Assembly: GCF_000709085.1 (NCBI RefSeq)
Contig: NZ_JFBD01000060.1
Location: 1-33,548 of the forward strand
Origin: Virgibacillus alimentarius
GTDB lineage: Bacteria > Bacillota > Bacilli > Bacillales > Amphibacillaceae
DNA: 33,548 bases
Reading direction: 5' to 3'
The position numbers and the translations under genes were made by a program. Shown piece by piece: positions 8,238 through 15,673 of this stretch (its first letter is position 1; each line of letters starts with the position of its first letter). The notes beneath the pieces are model-generated. The model made no database searches. It was not told where the DNA came from and saw only the letters and a program-made list of their open reading frames with translations.

Positions 8238-9281
8238 ATGTTCGAAAATATTGCGCTACAAGATTTATTCGATCTTCAGGCAAAAGAAAAACATACACTG
8301 ATTGATGTACGCTCACCAAAAGAATTCCAAGAGACAACTATCCCTGGTAGCATAAACATTCCTATCTTCACAAATGAAGAAAGGGCTGAGGTTGGAACGC
8401 TCTATAAAAAGGTCAGCAAAGAGGCTGCAAAAAAACGGGGGCTGGAAATATTCTCCAAAAAACTGCCTGATTTTATCGATTCATTTAAACAAATTGATAC
8501 ATCGATGACCGTTTTCTGCTGGCGCGGAGGCATGCGAAGTAAAACCGCTGCAACGGTGCTTGATCTCATGGGAATACACGTCAATCGTTTAGAAGGCGGA
8601 ATACGTTCCTACCGAAAATGGGTCATCCACGTATTAGGCAAGCAAGATTTCCGTCCCGAACTTTTCGTCCTTAATGGATATACAGGAACCGGAAAAACAG
8701 CTTTATTAAAAAAGCTAAAACAAAATGGATATCCAGTCATGGACCTTGAAGGGATGGCCGGACATCGTGGATCTATTTTTGGCCATATTGGACGCGAGCC
8801 TAGTAATCAGAAAAACTTTGACTCAGCACTGGTCCAGACTATTCTCCGCTATCAGGATGAACCTTTTGTGTTAACGGAGGGGGAAAGTAAACGGATTGGA
8901 AAAGTACTTCTCCCTGACTTTCTTTATCAGAAAAAAGAAGCTGGATTCCAGATTTTTATTAACCTTCCATTGAATGAAAGAATTAAAATTATTTTAGATG
9001 ATTACCAGCCCTGGAGTGATCCCGAAACATTCCTTGAGGCTTTTCGTATTATTAAAAAACATATTCACACACCTGTGGCCAAACAAATCGATAAAGATTT
9101 ACAAAACGAAAACTACCCCAATGCCATTGGATTGTTATTAAAATATTATTATGATCCGAGATATGAACATGCTATTGGAAATTATCCGGATGACAAAAAA
9201 TGGCTGATCGATGTCAACCATATCGATGAAGCATATGAAAAGATACTCCAGCGCGTAAAATATCCTGTATCCACTTCCTAA
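8238..9281 (+). CDS. selU (mnmH): tRNA 2-selenouridine synthase
   Basis: 347 residues. It replaces sulfur by selenium in 2-thiouridine at the wobble position of tRNA, using selenophosphate from SelD. The N-terminal rhodanese domain (LIDVRSPKEF) has the active-site loop VFCWRGGMRS with Cys94. A P-loop, GYTGTGKT at residues 147-154, begins the C-terminal nucleotide-binding half. I chose ATG 8238, with aagaggtg at a proper distance; the in-frame TTG at 8220 directly follows the selD stop and has no ribosome site. It is co-transcribed with selD and ends before a strong hairpin. Confidence 0.95.
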   Translation: MFENIALQDLFDLQAKEKHTLIDVRSPKEFQETTIPGSINIPIFTNEERAEVGTLYKKVSKEAAKKRGLEIFSKKLPDFIDSFKQIDTSMTVFCWRGGMRSKTAATVLDLMGIHVNRLEGGIRSYRKWVIHVLGKQDFRPELFVLNGYTGTGKTALLKKLKQNGYPVMDLEGMAGHRGSIFGHIGREPSNQKNFDSALVQTILRYQDEPFVLTEGESKRIGKVLLPDFLYQKKEAGFQIFINLPLNERIKIILDDYQPWSDPETFLEAFRIIKKHIHTPVAKQIDKDLQNENYPNAIGLLLKYYYDPRYEHAIGNYPDDKKWLIDVNHIDEAYEKILQRVKYPVSTS

Positions 9282-9302
9282 ATTGAAAAAAGAAATGTGC
9301 CT

Positions 9303-9343
9303 AAACGTAGGAGGCTTGGATGAAATCCAGGCCTCCTACGTTT
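9303..9343. terminator. Long 19-bp hairpin after selU
   Basis: The arms at 9303-9321 and 9325-9343 pair over 19 bp with one G-U and a GAA loop. Only a short T-rich tail (tttattcct) follows on the plus strand. Read on the minus strand the hairpin precedes an interrupted T-run. Likely the selD-selU terminator, possibly bidirectional. No tRNA or known RNA fits. Confidence 0.7.
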
Positions 9344-9473
9344 ATTCCTAATACATCTCACTTGAGATTGATTTTCGATTGTAAGTGTTCTGCCCTCGCT
9401 TGGTCAGTTATCGGCTTTATAAAGGATGGAAACGGTGCGGCTTAGCTCAAAAGGCTGTATTCCTTTTTGATAA

Positions 9474-9893
9474 CTACTGAATTGCAAACATTATTTCAGC
9501 TTCACACGCTTTTTCGCCATCAACCGTAGCAATTCCTTTTCCTTTTCCGATGCTTCCTTTAACTCTTGTAATTTCAACTTCTAGCTGTAGCTGGTCACCG
9601 GGTTTGACTTGGCGTTTAAAACGACATTTATCCACGCCGGCTAAAAATCCAATCTTTCCTTGATTTTGCTCCATATGTAACACAGCAATAGCACCTGTTT
9701 GCGCAAGCGCTTCAAGAATTAATACCCCAGGCATTACGGGATACTCGGGAAAATGGCCCTGGAAAAACGGCTCATTTGCTGTAACGTTTTTTAAACCGAC
9801 GACACGTTTCCCTTCCTCCATCTCTGTTACCTTATCAACTAATAAAAATGGATAGCGATGGGGAATCGTAGCTTTTATTTCTTGACTGTCCAT
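9474..9893 (-). CDS. fabZ: 3-hydroxyacyl-[acyl-carrier-protein] dehydratase
   Basis: 139-residue hot-dog-fold enzyme that dehydrates 3-hydroxyacyl-ACP to trans-2-enoyl-ACP in type II fatty-acid synthesis. The signature [12 protein letters not shown] is at the N-terminus. The active site is [20 protein letters not shown] with His47 and Glu61. The length is normal for FabZ. ATG 9893 has aaggagag upstream. It appears monocistronic, with an extended -10 (9939-9946). Its place next to the flhP/mbl block agrees with B. subtilis order. Confidence 0.97.
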   Translation of the reverse strand: MDSQEIKATIPHRYPFLLVDKVTEMEEGKRVVGLKNVTANEPFFQGHFPEYPVMPGVLILEALAQTGAIAVLHMEQNQGKIGFLAGVDKCRFKRQVKPGDQLQLEVEITRVKGSIGKGKGIATVDGEKACEAEIMFAIQ

Positions 9894-9938
9894 AAATTTT
9901 CTCTCCTTTTCCTAGATGGATATAAACATGCTCCTCCC

Positions 9939-9946
9939 ATTATAGC
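9939..9946 (-). promoter_or_regulatory. fabZ promoter, extended -10
   Basis: Minus strand TGC-TATAAT, about 45 bases upstream of the fabZ ATG, is an extended -10 with no convincing -35. A five-codon frame (MFISI) with gggagg in front starts right after it, but that ribosome site would fall at or before the transcription start. Confidence 0.55.
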
Positions 9947-10084
9947 AAATGGAAGTTTCATTTTAAGCAAAATAAGGTAATCGAACTTTAGACCGCTTTT
10001 TCACCATGTATGCAACGTAAAAAGCGAGGAAATAATAGAATACACGAATGCTAAGGATCTTTACTTATGAAAAGGAGGATCAGC

Positions 10085-10228
10085 ATGCTCTGGACGATCT
10101 TTATCATCCTATTAATTTTGTGGGTGTTCGGTTTCCTCTTTAAAATTGCTGGAGGTCTTATTCATCTTTTACTAGTCATTGCACTGATCATTTTCATTAT
10201 CCGTTTTACCCACGAAAGAGATCCATAA
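10085..10228 (+). CDS. lmo0937-family small membrane protein
   Basis: 47-residue protein beginning MLWTIFIILLILWVFGFLFK, then a Gly-Gly turn and a second hydrophobic helix (LIHLLLVIALIIFIIRF), ending THERDP. Length, the two-helix layout and the LW..GF...GG.IHLLLVIA.I pattern match the lmo0937 family of tiny membrane proteins found in many bacteria and often stress-linked. An excellent ribosome site, aaaggagg (10071-10078), lies 6 bases from ATG. Function unknown. The gene is convergent with epuA and shares the terminator region between them. Confidence 0.88.
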   Translation: MLWTIFIILLILWVFGFLFKIAGGLIHLLLVIALIIFIIRFTHERDP

Positions 10229-10248
10229 ACTTCTCTATGATGGATTTT

Positions 10249-10284
10249 AAAAAAGACGCTCCCATAAAAGGAATCGCCTTTTTT
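10249..10284 (-). terminator. Terminator between convergent lmo0937-type gene and epuA
   Basis: On the minus strand GGCGATTCC pairs imperfectly with GGGAGCGTC (one mismatch, two G-U), followed by six T. The plus strand also ends in six T but pairs less well, so it serves mainly the minus-strand operon. Confidence 0.6.
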
Positions 10285-10660
10285 ACTTTGCTTTTTTTAC
10301 AATATCAACGATATGCTGCCATGTTTCCTTTTTTAAGATATCAAGCGGAGCACCATCACCAATAACTCCATAGCCAATCATTAGGCCTGCAGCAAGGGCT
10401 ATTGCACATAGAACGAGAACAATAATAATCCGCAGCCAAATCGGCAGTATTCGGCGCTTCAGCAGCCTTGCTTGCTTTCTTTCTTGCTTTCTTTCTTGCT
10501 TACGCTTCTGCTTTTGCTGCTTGCGCGTCACTACCTCTGCATTTTCTTCTGTGCTAGTCTGCTGGTTATTGTTTACAGCCTCTTCACGCTGCATTTTTGG
10601 TTCTTCATGTTCTTCTTTTGACCGCTCTTTTGTGGCAGTTTGTTCAGATTGGTTAGACAT
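10283..10660 (-). CDS. EpuA-like small membrane protein (often named 'RNA polymerase subunit beta' domain)
   Basis: 125 residues. The first ~60 are hydrophilic and rich in Gln/Glu. A strongly basic patch (KQKRKQERKQERKQARLLKRR) precedes one transmembrane helix (LPIWLRIIIVLVLCAIALAAG). The short C-terminal part, YGVIGDGAPLDILKKETWQHIVDIV, is characteristic of the EpuA/PF11772 family. That family is widely but misleadingly annotated as a DNA-directed RNA polymerase beta subunit; this is not RpoB. ATG 10660 has aaggag at 9 bases; the TTG at 10684 has none. It is the last gene of mbl-flhO-flhP-epuA. Function unknown. Confidence 0.8.
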   Translation of the reverse strand: MSNQSEQTATKERSKEEHEEPKMQREEAVNNNQQTSTEENAEVVTRKQQKQKRKQERKQERKQARLLKRRILPIWLRIIIVLVLCAIALAAGLMIGYGVIGDGAPLDILKKETWQHIVDIVKKAK

Positions 10661-10694
10661 GGTTTGTTTCTCCTTAATTCCCAAAGAATTCTCT

Positions 10695-11519
10695 CTATCT
10701 TAACTGGTTAATTAATCCTGACATTTGATCACTCATGGAAATTGTTCTTGCATTCAATTGATAAGAACGTTGCGCCATAAGCAAATCGGACATTTGCTTT
10801 GACATATCAACATTGGAATTTTCTAATGCATTGCTTTTTAAAACAGACACATTTGCCTCTTGAGGCGATATGATTTCATCGATGTTATCCTGATTTTGCC
10901 CAGCTGCCAGACGAAAGGTATTGCCTCCAGCAGCTTCCAGCAATTGAGGGCGAGCTGCTTCTACAACAGCGATGCGTCCGACTTGTTCTGTTTGATTTCC
11001 CCGTTTTAGAATAATGTCCCCAGTTGACTGAATCGTTATCGCATCAAATTCCTTATCAAATACAATTGGTCCATTTTCCCCAAGTACCGGATCTCCTGTT
11101 TTCGTTGTCAGCATAACATCCTGATTATGATTAACAGGATTCAAATAAAAAGCGCCATCACGGGTAAATCTTGTTTCAGATGTCCCATTTTCATTCACTT
11201 GAATGGGAAACAAATGATTCGCTTTCAGTAGAGCAGTATCTAGGACTCGATCCGTTTCCGTAATAGACCCAGGCGTATTATTATTATTGATCGCGCCAAG
11301 TTTTGCGCCTGAACCTATTCGCAGGCCTTCTTGTGTCAGACGTCCTTCACGATTGGCCGGGGCAGTCATATGATCGATTTGCTGAAACAGCAAAGAGGAA
11401 AAATTTGCATCACGGCTTTTATAGCCGGTCGTTTCACTATTCGCCAAATTATTTCCGATGATATCGATTTTTTTCTGTAGCTGATTCATTGTCACTGCTG
11501 CTCGAAACATTCCTATCAA
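10695..11519 (-). CDS. flhP: Flagellar hook-basal body (FlgG-family) protein FlhP
   Basis: About 271-274 residues. The N-terminal flagellar rod signature is MNQLQKKIDIIGNNLANSET followed by TGYKSR. The C-terminal domain, NVDMSKQMSDLLMAQRSYQLNART, is typical of axial proteins, both ends forming helices of the rod/hook axis. It lies directly downstream of flhO, as in B. subtilis. The start is uncertain: TTG 11519 is very close to aaggggg (3 bases), and ATG 11510 is ~12 bases away. The protein is exported by the flagellar type III system, so no signal peptide is expected. Confidence 0.93.
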   Translation of the reverse strand: MIGMFRAAVTMNQLQKKIDIIGNNLANSETTGYKSRDANFSSLLFQQIDHMTAPANREGRLTQEGLRIGSGAKLGAINNNNTPGSITETDRVLDTALLKANHLFPIQVNENGTSETRFTRDGAFYLNPVNHNQDVMLTTKTGDPVLGENGPIVFDKEFDAITIQSTGDIILKRGNQTEQVGRIAVVEAARPQLLEAAGGNTFRLAAGQNQDNIDEIISPQEANVSVLKSNALENSNVDMSKQMSDLLMAQRSYQLNARTISMSDQMSGLINQLR

Positions 11520-11527
11520 AATCCCCC

Positions 11528-12325
11528 TTAGCCTAAGCGCCCAATTTCACTTACTGCTTTTCCCATATTTTCATCGTATGCTTTTAATACACGTTGATTT
11601 GTTTCAAACATTCGGTAGGATTCCATCATTTGGGTCATTGCTTGTAGCTCATCCACATTCGAACGTTCAAGTACTCCCTGCCGCACACGAAATCTAGCCT
11701 CAGCAGGAACTTCCCCAGCATCTCCACGAAATAGATTATTTCCTTCTTTAGTAAGCTCATTTACGTCCGGCACGTAGGCAATTCCAAGCCTTTGTCCATC
11801 AGCCTCAAGCTCTCCATCCGCTGCAACAGTAAAATCCGACCCATTCGTTTGAATGCGATTCAGAGATTCGTCTAATACATCATACCCTTCGTTCGTAACA
11901 AGGAAACCTTGTGCATCAACAGTAAAATTCCCATTTCTTGTATAACGCTGTTCTCCCGCCTCATTTTGTACAGTGAAAAAAAGACTGCCCGTTTCGTCCG
12001 GTACATCACTTTGAATAATTGCCAGATCTGTTGCTGCTTGTGTCTCCTTCAAATCACCTTGATGATGATTTGGAACCATTTCCTGTACATAAACACCGGT
12101 ATGTAAAGAACCGATTGGCTTTTGCTGACGCAGCTTCGCACTATTTTTTGCCAGGATATTTTTACTTCCCATTTGCTGCATGAATAGCTCAGGAAAAGCA
12201 CGTGATGAGGATTGATCCGCCTTAAAACCAGGTGTATTTGCATTGGCAATATTATTCGATAATGCCTCCTGATGCCGTTGCTGCGTGATCATTCCACTTG
12301 CAGCTGTATAAAAACCTCTTAACAT
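11528..12325 (-). CDS. flhO: Flagellar hook-basal body (FlgG-family) protein FlhO
   Basis: 265 residues beginning MLRGFYTAASGMITQQRHQE, then ALSNNIANANTPGFKAD, the classical rod-protein N-terminal motif. It ends with the ERSNVDELQAMTQMMESYRM and NQRVLKAYDENMGKAV axial domain. It forms part of the basal-body rod with FlhP. ATG 12325 is preceded by aaggggg at 8 bases; the ORF could open at 12343 but that ATG precedes the ribosome site. No terminator separates it from mbl, so co-transcription is likely. Confidence 0.94.
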   Translation of the reverse strand: MLRGFYTAASGMITQQRHQEALSNNIANANTPGFKADQSSSRAFPELFMQQMGSKNILAKNSAKLRQQKPIGSLHTGVYVQEMVPNHHQGDLKETQAATDLAIIQSDVPDETGSLFFTVQNEAGEQRYTRNGNFTVDAQGFLVTNEGYDVLDESLNRIQTNGSDFTVAADGELEADGQRLGIAYVPDVNELTKEGNNLFRGDAGEVPAEARFRVRQGVLERSNVDELQAMTQMMESYRMFETNQRVLKAYDENMGKAVSEIGRLG

Positions 12326-12393
12326 CCATTTATCCCCCTTCATAGGTAAAGGCTACGATCCCCTATTCCAAGGGTTTTCGCCCGCCTATAAGG

Positions 12394-13395
12394 TTACATA
12401 ATTCTTTTTCGTTCAATTTTATCAATGTTTTCTAACATAATACCAGTTCCTGTAGCAACACAATTCATTGGCTCTTCCGCTATAAATACTGGGACTTTTA
12501 ATTCTTCATTCAATAATTGATCGATTCCGTGAATCAATGCGCCACCGCCTGTGAGAATAACACCTCGGTCAATAATGTCCGCAGATAATTCTGGTGGTGT
12601 TTTTTCCAGCACCGATCTTGCAGCCTGTGTAATTAAGGATGCTGATTCATGCAACGCTTCTTCAATTTCAGCAGAATACACAGTAATCGTACGCGGCAAT
12701 CCGCTTACCATATCACGCCCGCGAATTTCAAGACTTTCATCCCGCGCTCCCTTGAATACCGTCGCTACATTCTTTTTAATTTCTTCAGCAGTTCGCTCAC
12801 CGATTAATAATTTATATTGCTTCTTAATGTACTGCATGATCTCGATATCAAATTTATCCCCGGCCATTTTGATGGATTCCGCTGTCACGATATCCCCCAT
12901 CGACAATACCGCTACATCTGTTGTTCCTCCACCAATATCAATGACCATATTCCCGCTCGGCTGGAAAATTTCCATGCCAGCTCCAATTGCAGCCACTTTC
13001 GGCTCTTCTTCCAAATACACTTTTTTCCCGCCTGATTTCTCAGCCGCTTCCTTAATCGCCTTTTGCTCCACCATTGTAATATTTGTTGGGCAACAAATCA
13101 GCATTCTTGGCTTTGAAAGAAATCCGCGAACATTGATTTTATTTATAAAATGCTTTAACATTGCTTCTGTTATATCAAAGTCAGCAATCACTCCATCCTT
13201 AAGGGGACGGATCGCTTCAATATTTCCTGGTGTACGCCCAACCATGCGCCATGCCGACTCGCCCACTTCAAGCACTTTTCCAGTAACGCGATCCATGGCG
13301 ACAACAGCTGGCTCATTTAAAACAATTCCTTTGCCTTTAACATGAATTAAAACGTTGGCAGTCCCAAGGTCAATTCCAATATCTCTCGAAAACAT
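12394..13395 (-). CDS. mbl: MreB-family cell-shape protein Mbl
   Basis: 333-residue bacterial actin that forms membrane-bound filaments guiding lateral wall synthesis. Phosphate-1 motif DIGIDLGTANVLIHVKGKGI is at residues 5-24, phosphate-2 VIDIGGGTTDVAVLS near 152, and the adenosine motif LTGGGALIHGID near 286. Mbl rather than MreB is indicated by the flhO-flhP neighbourhood and by the upstream spoIIID. ATG 13395 follows aaggagg. In B. subtilis spoIIID lies directly upstream; here a ~2-kb insert intervenes, so mbl needs its own promoter (see 13465-13473). Confidence 0.95.
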   Translation of the reverse strand: MFSRDIGIDLGTANVLIHVKGKGIVLNEPAVVAMDRVTGKVLEVGESAWRMVGRTPGNIEAIRPLKDGVIADFDITEAMLKHFINKINVRGFLSKPRMLICCPTNITMVEQKAIKEAAEKSGGKKVYLEEEPKVAAIGAGMEIFQPSGNMVIDIGGGTTDVAVLSMGDIVTAESIKMAGDKFDIEIMQYIKKQYKLLIGERTAEEIKKNVATVFKGARDESLEIRGRDMVSGLPRTITVYSAEIEEALHESASLITQAARSVLEKTPPELSADIIDRGVILTGGGALIHGIDQLLNEELKVPVFIAEEPMNCVATGTGIMLENIDKIERKRIM

Positions 13396-13464
13396 CGTTC
13401 AAGGTCCTCCTTGCTCCAATTGCTATCTCGCATCTATAAAAGAACAAAATGCTACTAACATAAT

Positions 13465-13473
13465 ATTTTACCA
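13465..13473 (-). promoter_or_regulatory. mbl promoter candidate, extended -10
   Basis: Minus strand TGG-TAAAAT about 70 bases upstream of mbl is an extended -10. TTTACA lies 21 bases upstream, which is too far for a normal -35. Confidence 0.4.
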
Positions 13474-13597
13474 CAAAAATCTACAATTAACTGTAAAAAA
13501 GGTAAAATCTAAATGTAATTTTTAAGGAAAACAATCCAAACAGACCAGCACGATAAAACATGTGTTATTCTAGTCAGATTCAAAGGGTTATGATCCG

Positions 13598-13630
13598 CCG
13601 GTTGATTCACGCGCGAGTCCGGGCGATATT
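13598..13630 (+). repeat. Two-unit copy of the 20.5-bp repeat (array 2)
   Basis: ccggttgattc at 13598 and ccgggcgatat at 13619, spaced 21 bp, show the GATTC/GATAT pair in the same orientation as the other arrays. It lies between mbl and the NERD gene. Confidence 0.85.
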
Positions 13631-13740
13631 TCAATTCCTAAGTTCATACGATACTTAACTGCAGTCATTTTCTAAATATTTTGTCGCAACATCGTTAGAA
13701 ATAAGGTATAATATTCCTTAAAAATAAAGGTGTGATTATT

Positions 13741-14757
13741 TTGATTGTAAAACAAAGGAAAAAGCCGCACATTATTTTGGCATATGAAGCTCTATTTAGG
13801 AGACTAAAAGAGAGATACAGGCAAAATGAAGTGATAAACGAATCCTACCAGAAGTTTAATGCGGGATACCGCGGCGAAAAAAATGTGGACTACCAAATCT
13901 CCCTCTACCCTCACGAAAATTTTTTTATCTTTCATGATCTACGTTTAGGAATCCATTCTCACTACTTCCAGCTGGATACATTAATTCTCACAAGAAATTT
14001 TATTTGTATTTTAGAAATTAAAAATCTAAAAGGTAAACTAAATTATGATACTGAGCAGCAACAATTAACACAGGAAACTGATGGTAAAATCATTAGATAT
14101 AAAGATCCCATTCAACAGGTTGAACTACAAAAGAGGAATTTGGAATTCTGGTTACATCGAAACCGTTATTTTAATCTTCCTATTGAAACGCTTGTTATCA
14201 TGAGTAACCCTTCTACCATCATAACGAACATTCATAAAGATCCTACATTTTTTAATAAATGGATACACGCGGAAAGCATACATTTTTTCTTAGATAATTT
14301 AGAGTCTAAGTATACAAATGTAGTTTTGAATAAAGATCAGCTAAAAAAGTTAAACCATCTGCTTTTAAAAGGAAACACGCCACTCACTCCTAATTTATTT
14401 GAAAAATATAATATTTCCAACCGACATCTCATTGATGGCATCCCATGTCCGCAGTGCAATTATTATCCAATGGTGCGCCAGTATAAAAAATGGTCGTGTC
14501 CGAAATGTGCCAATCAGGATTCTAAGGCTCATGAACGAGCCATTTTAGATTATTTCCTTCTGTATAAGGATACTATCACAAATAAAGAGTGCCGAAACTT
14601 ACTTCAATTGGCATCCCCCCGAAGCGCATATAACATTTTAAAATCAATGGAGCTCAAACAAACCGGCAAGAACAAGGCAAGAAAATACCACGCTCCGATT
14701 GACTTTCCAATGGATTCCGTTTTTCCCTTGAAATACAAATCTATACTTGATTACTAG
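13741..14757 (+). CDS. NERD-domain (nuclease-related) protein with zinc ribbon
   Basis: 338 residues. The N-terminal NERD domain covers ~30-150 with GYRGE (Gly45, Glu46), YFQLDTLIL (Asp79) and ICILEIKNLKGKL (Glu92-x-Lys94). This is the restriction-endonuclease-like D...ExK arrangement, so the predicted activity is DNA (or RNA) cleavage. A zinc ribbon follows with Cys236-x2-Cys239 and Cys253-x2-Cys256, and a C-terminal ~70-residue helical, winged-helix-like part ends the protein. Start TTG 13741 has aaaggtg at 8 bases; GTG 13732 is too close to it. The gene is opposite in strand to its neighbours, sits between spoIIID and mbl, and is bracketed by the 20.5-bp repeats. Confidence 0.88.
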   Translation: MIVKQRKKPHIILAYEALFRRLKERYRQNEVINESYQKFNAGYRGEKNVDYQISLYPHENFFIFHDLRLGIHSHYFQLDTLILTRNFICILEIKNLKGKLNYDTEQQQLTQETDGKIIRYKDPIQQVELQKRNLEFWLHRNRYFNLPIETLVIMSNPSTIITNIHKDPTFFNKWIHAESIHFFLDNLESKYTNVVLNKDQLKKLNHLLLKGNTPLTPNLFEKYNISNRHLIDGIPCPQCNYYPMVRQYKKWSCPKCANQDSKAHERAILDYFLLYKDTITNKECRNLLQLASPRSAYNILKSMELKQTGKNKARKYHAPIDFPMDSVFPLKYKSILDY

Positions 14758-14856
14758 ATGAAAACAAAAAGTCATAAAATATGCCATGGGCCAGTTCCCT
14801 TTCGCTACACAGAATATGTTTGCTCATTTGACGTTTTCTACTTGATGTTCGCACTT

Positions 14857-15240
14857 TCTGTTGATTCGGACGCCACTCCAGTCGATTCGCGTGATCCTCC
14901 GGTTGATTCACTCGTTCTTCCAGTTGATATTTCCTCAATCCGGTTGATTCCGCGTTCCTCCGGTTGATATCTCCTCTGTCCGGTCGATTCACTCGACACT
15001 CCGGTTGATATTTCCCCTGTCCGGTTGATTCCGCGACACTCCGGTTGATATCTCCTCTGTCCGGTTGATTCACTCGACACTCCGGTTGATATCTCCTCTG
15101 TCCGGTTGATTCACTCGACACTCCGGTTGATATCTCCTCAATCCGGTCGATTCCGCGTTCCTCCAGTCGATATATTCTCAAATCCAGTCGATTCGCACGA
15201 CACGCCAGTCGATATATTCTCAAATCCGGTTGGTCTGCAT
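14857..15240 (+). repeat. Tandem array of ~20.5-bp CCGG..GAT motif, 19 units (array 3)
   Basis: Unit starts: 14857, 14878, 14899, 14920, 14940, 14960, 14980, 15001, 15021, 15041, 15061, 15082, 15102, 15123, 15143, 15163, 15184, 15205, 15226; every interval is 20 or 21 bp. From 14899 to 15205 GATTC and GATAT units alternate without exception. The best-preserved dimer is tccggttgatatctcctctg plus tccggttgattcactcgaca. Outer units are degenerate (CCAG or TCTG cores; 15226 ends GGTCT). The array lies downstream of the NERD gene and of spoIIID (convergent). Predicted peptides from the minus strand (NQPE, NRPD, INRR, STG) only reflect frame rotation. Confidence 0.95.
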
Positions 15241-15295
15241 GCGCTTTTTTCTCCTCACTAGCTGCGACAAGCAATCCTCAGGCTGCGTATGATTG

Positions 15296-15340
15296 CAAAC
15301 TTAAAACCCAACCAAATGAGTCGTTGGGTTCTTAAGTTTG
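15296..15340 (-). terminator. Strong hairpin downstream of spoIIID
   Basis: aaacttaaaacccaac (15297-15312) pairs with gttgggtt and ttaagttt (15323-15339) over 16 bp with one bulged C. It lies ~50 bases past the spoIIID stop. The T tract is limited to the stem end, so it is a plausible but not classical terminator. Confidence 0.6.
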
Positions 15341-15391
15341 TACAACAAGCTATTCACTTTGTGTTCTTGTACACCTCCTCCTCCCTATTAT

Positions 15392-15673
15392 TTAGCCAAC
15401 TGGATTTGTAGGTTTTTCATCGGGGAAGTCTACTCGATATTTTTTTCTTGTGGCTTCTCCTCCCCGAAGATGTCGAATGGATTTGTGGTAATTCAGTACT
15501 TCTTTTACTTGATTCGCTAATTTTGGGTTTATTTCGGGCAATCGTTCTGTTAAATCTTTGTGGACTGTACTTTTGGAGACCCCAAATTCTTTCGCAATCA
15601 CTCGGACTGTTTTTTTCGTCTCCACGACATAATTTCCTATCCTGATTGTCCTTTCTTTGATGTAATCATGCAC
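15392..15673 (-). CDS. spoIIID: Sporulation transcription factor SpoIIID
   Basis: 93-residue DNA-binding regulator that acts in the mother cell after engulfment, switching sigma-E genes and helping sigK expression. Helix-turn-helix TVRVIAKEFGVSKSTVHKDL lies at ~22-41, followed by TERLPEINP, and the basic C-terminal region HLRGGEATRKKYR supports minor-groove contact. The length equals B. subtilis SpoIIID. The start is GTG 15673 (MHDYIKER) with gggagg at the right distance; the frame continues upstream to 15724 without a ribosome site. Confidence 0.97.
   Translation of the reverse strand: MHDYIKERTIRIGNYVVETKKTVRVIAKEFGVSKSTVHKDLTERLPEINPKLANQVKEVLNYHKSIRHLRGGEATRKKYRVDFPDEKPTNPVG

Larger units (their letters stand above)
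13396..13740. other. Intergenic region between mbl and the NERD gene
   Basis: 345 bases with divergent promoters: the mbl candidate on the minus strand, a consensus TATAAT at 13707-13712 for the NERD gene (only weak -35 matches), and the two-unit repeat at 13598. No other gene seen. Confidence 0.6.

Noticed and set aside
9893-9937. Five-codon leader peptide (MFISI) before fabZ
   Set aside because: Its ribosome site would overlap the transcription start predicted from the extended -10, so it is probably chance.
10283-10660. RNA polymerase beta subunit
   Set aside because: The protein is a 125-residue single-pass membrane protein of the EpuA type; the polymerase name is an annotation carry-over.
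14857-15240. CRISPR array
   Set aside because: Conserved core is only ~10-12 bases, the intervals are 8-9 bases, linkers are themselves similar, and no cas genes are present.
14838-15274. Coding gene(s) on the minus strand through the repeat array
   Set aside because: No ribosome site, frame rotates with the 41-bp unit, and peptide content follows directly from the DNA repeat.
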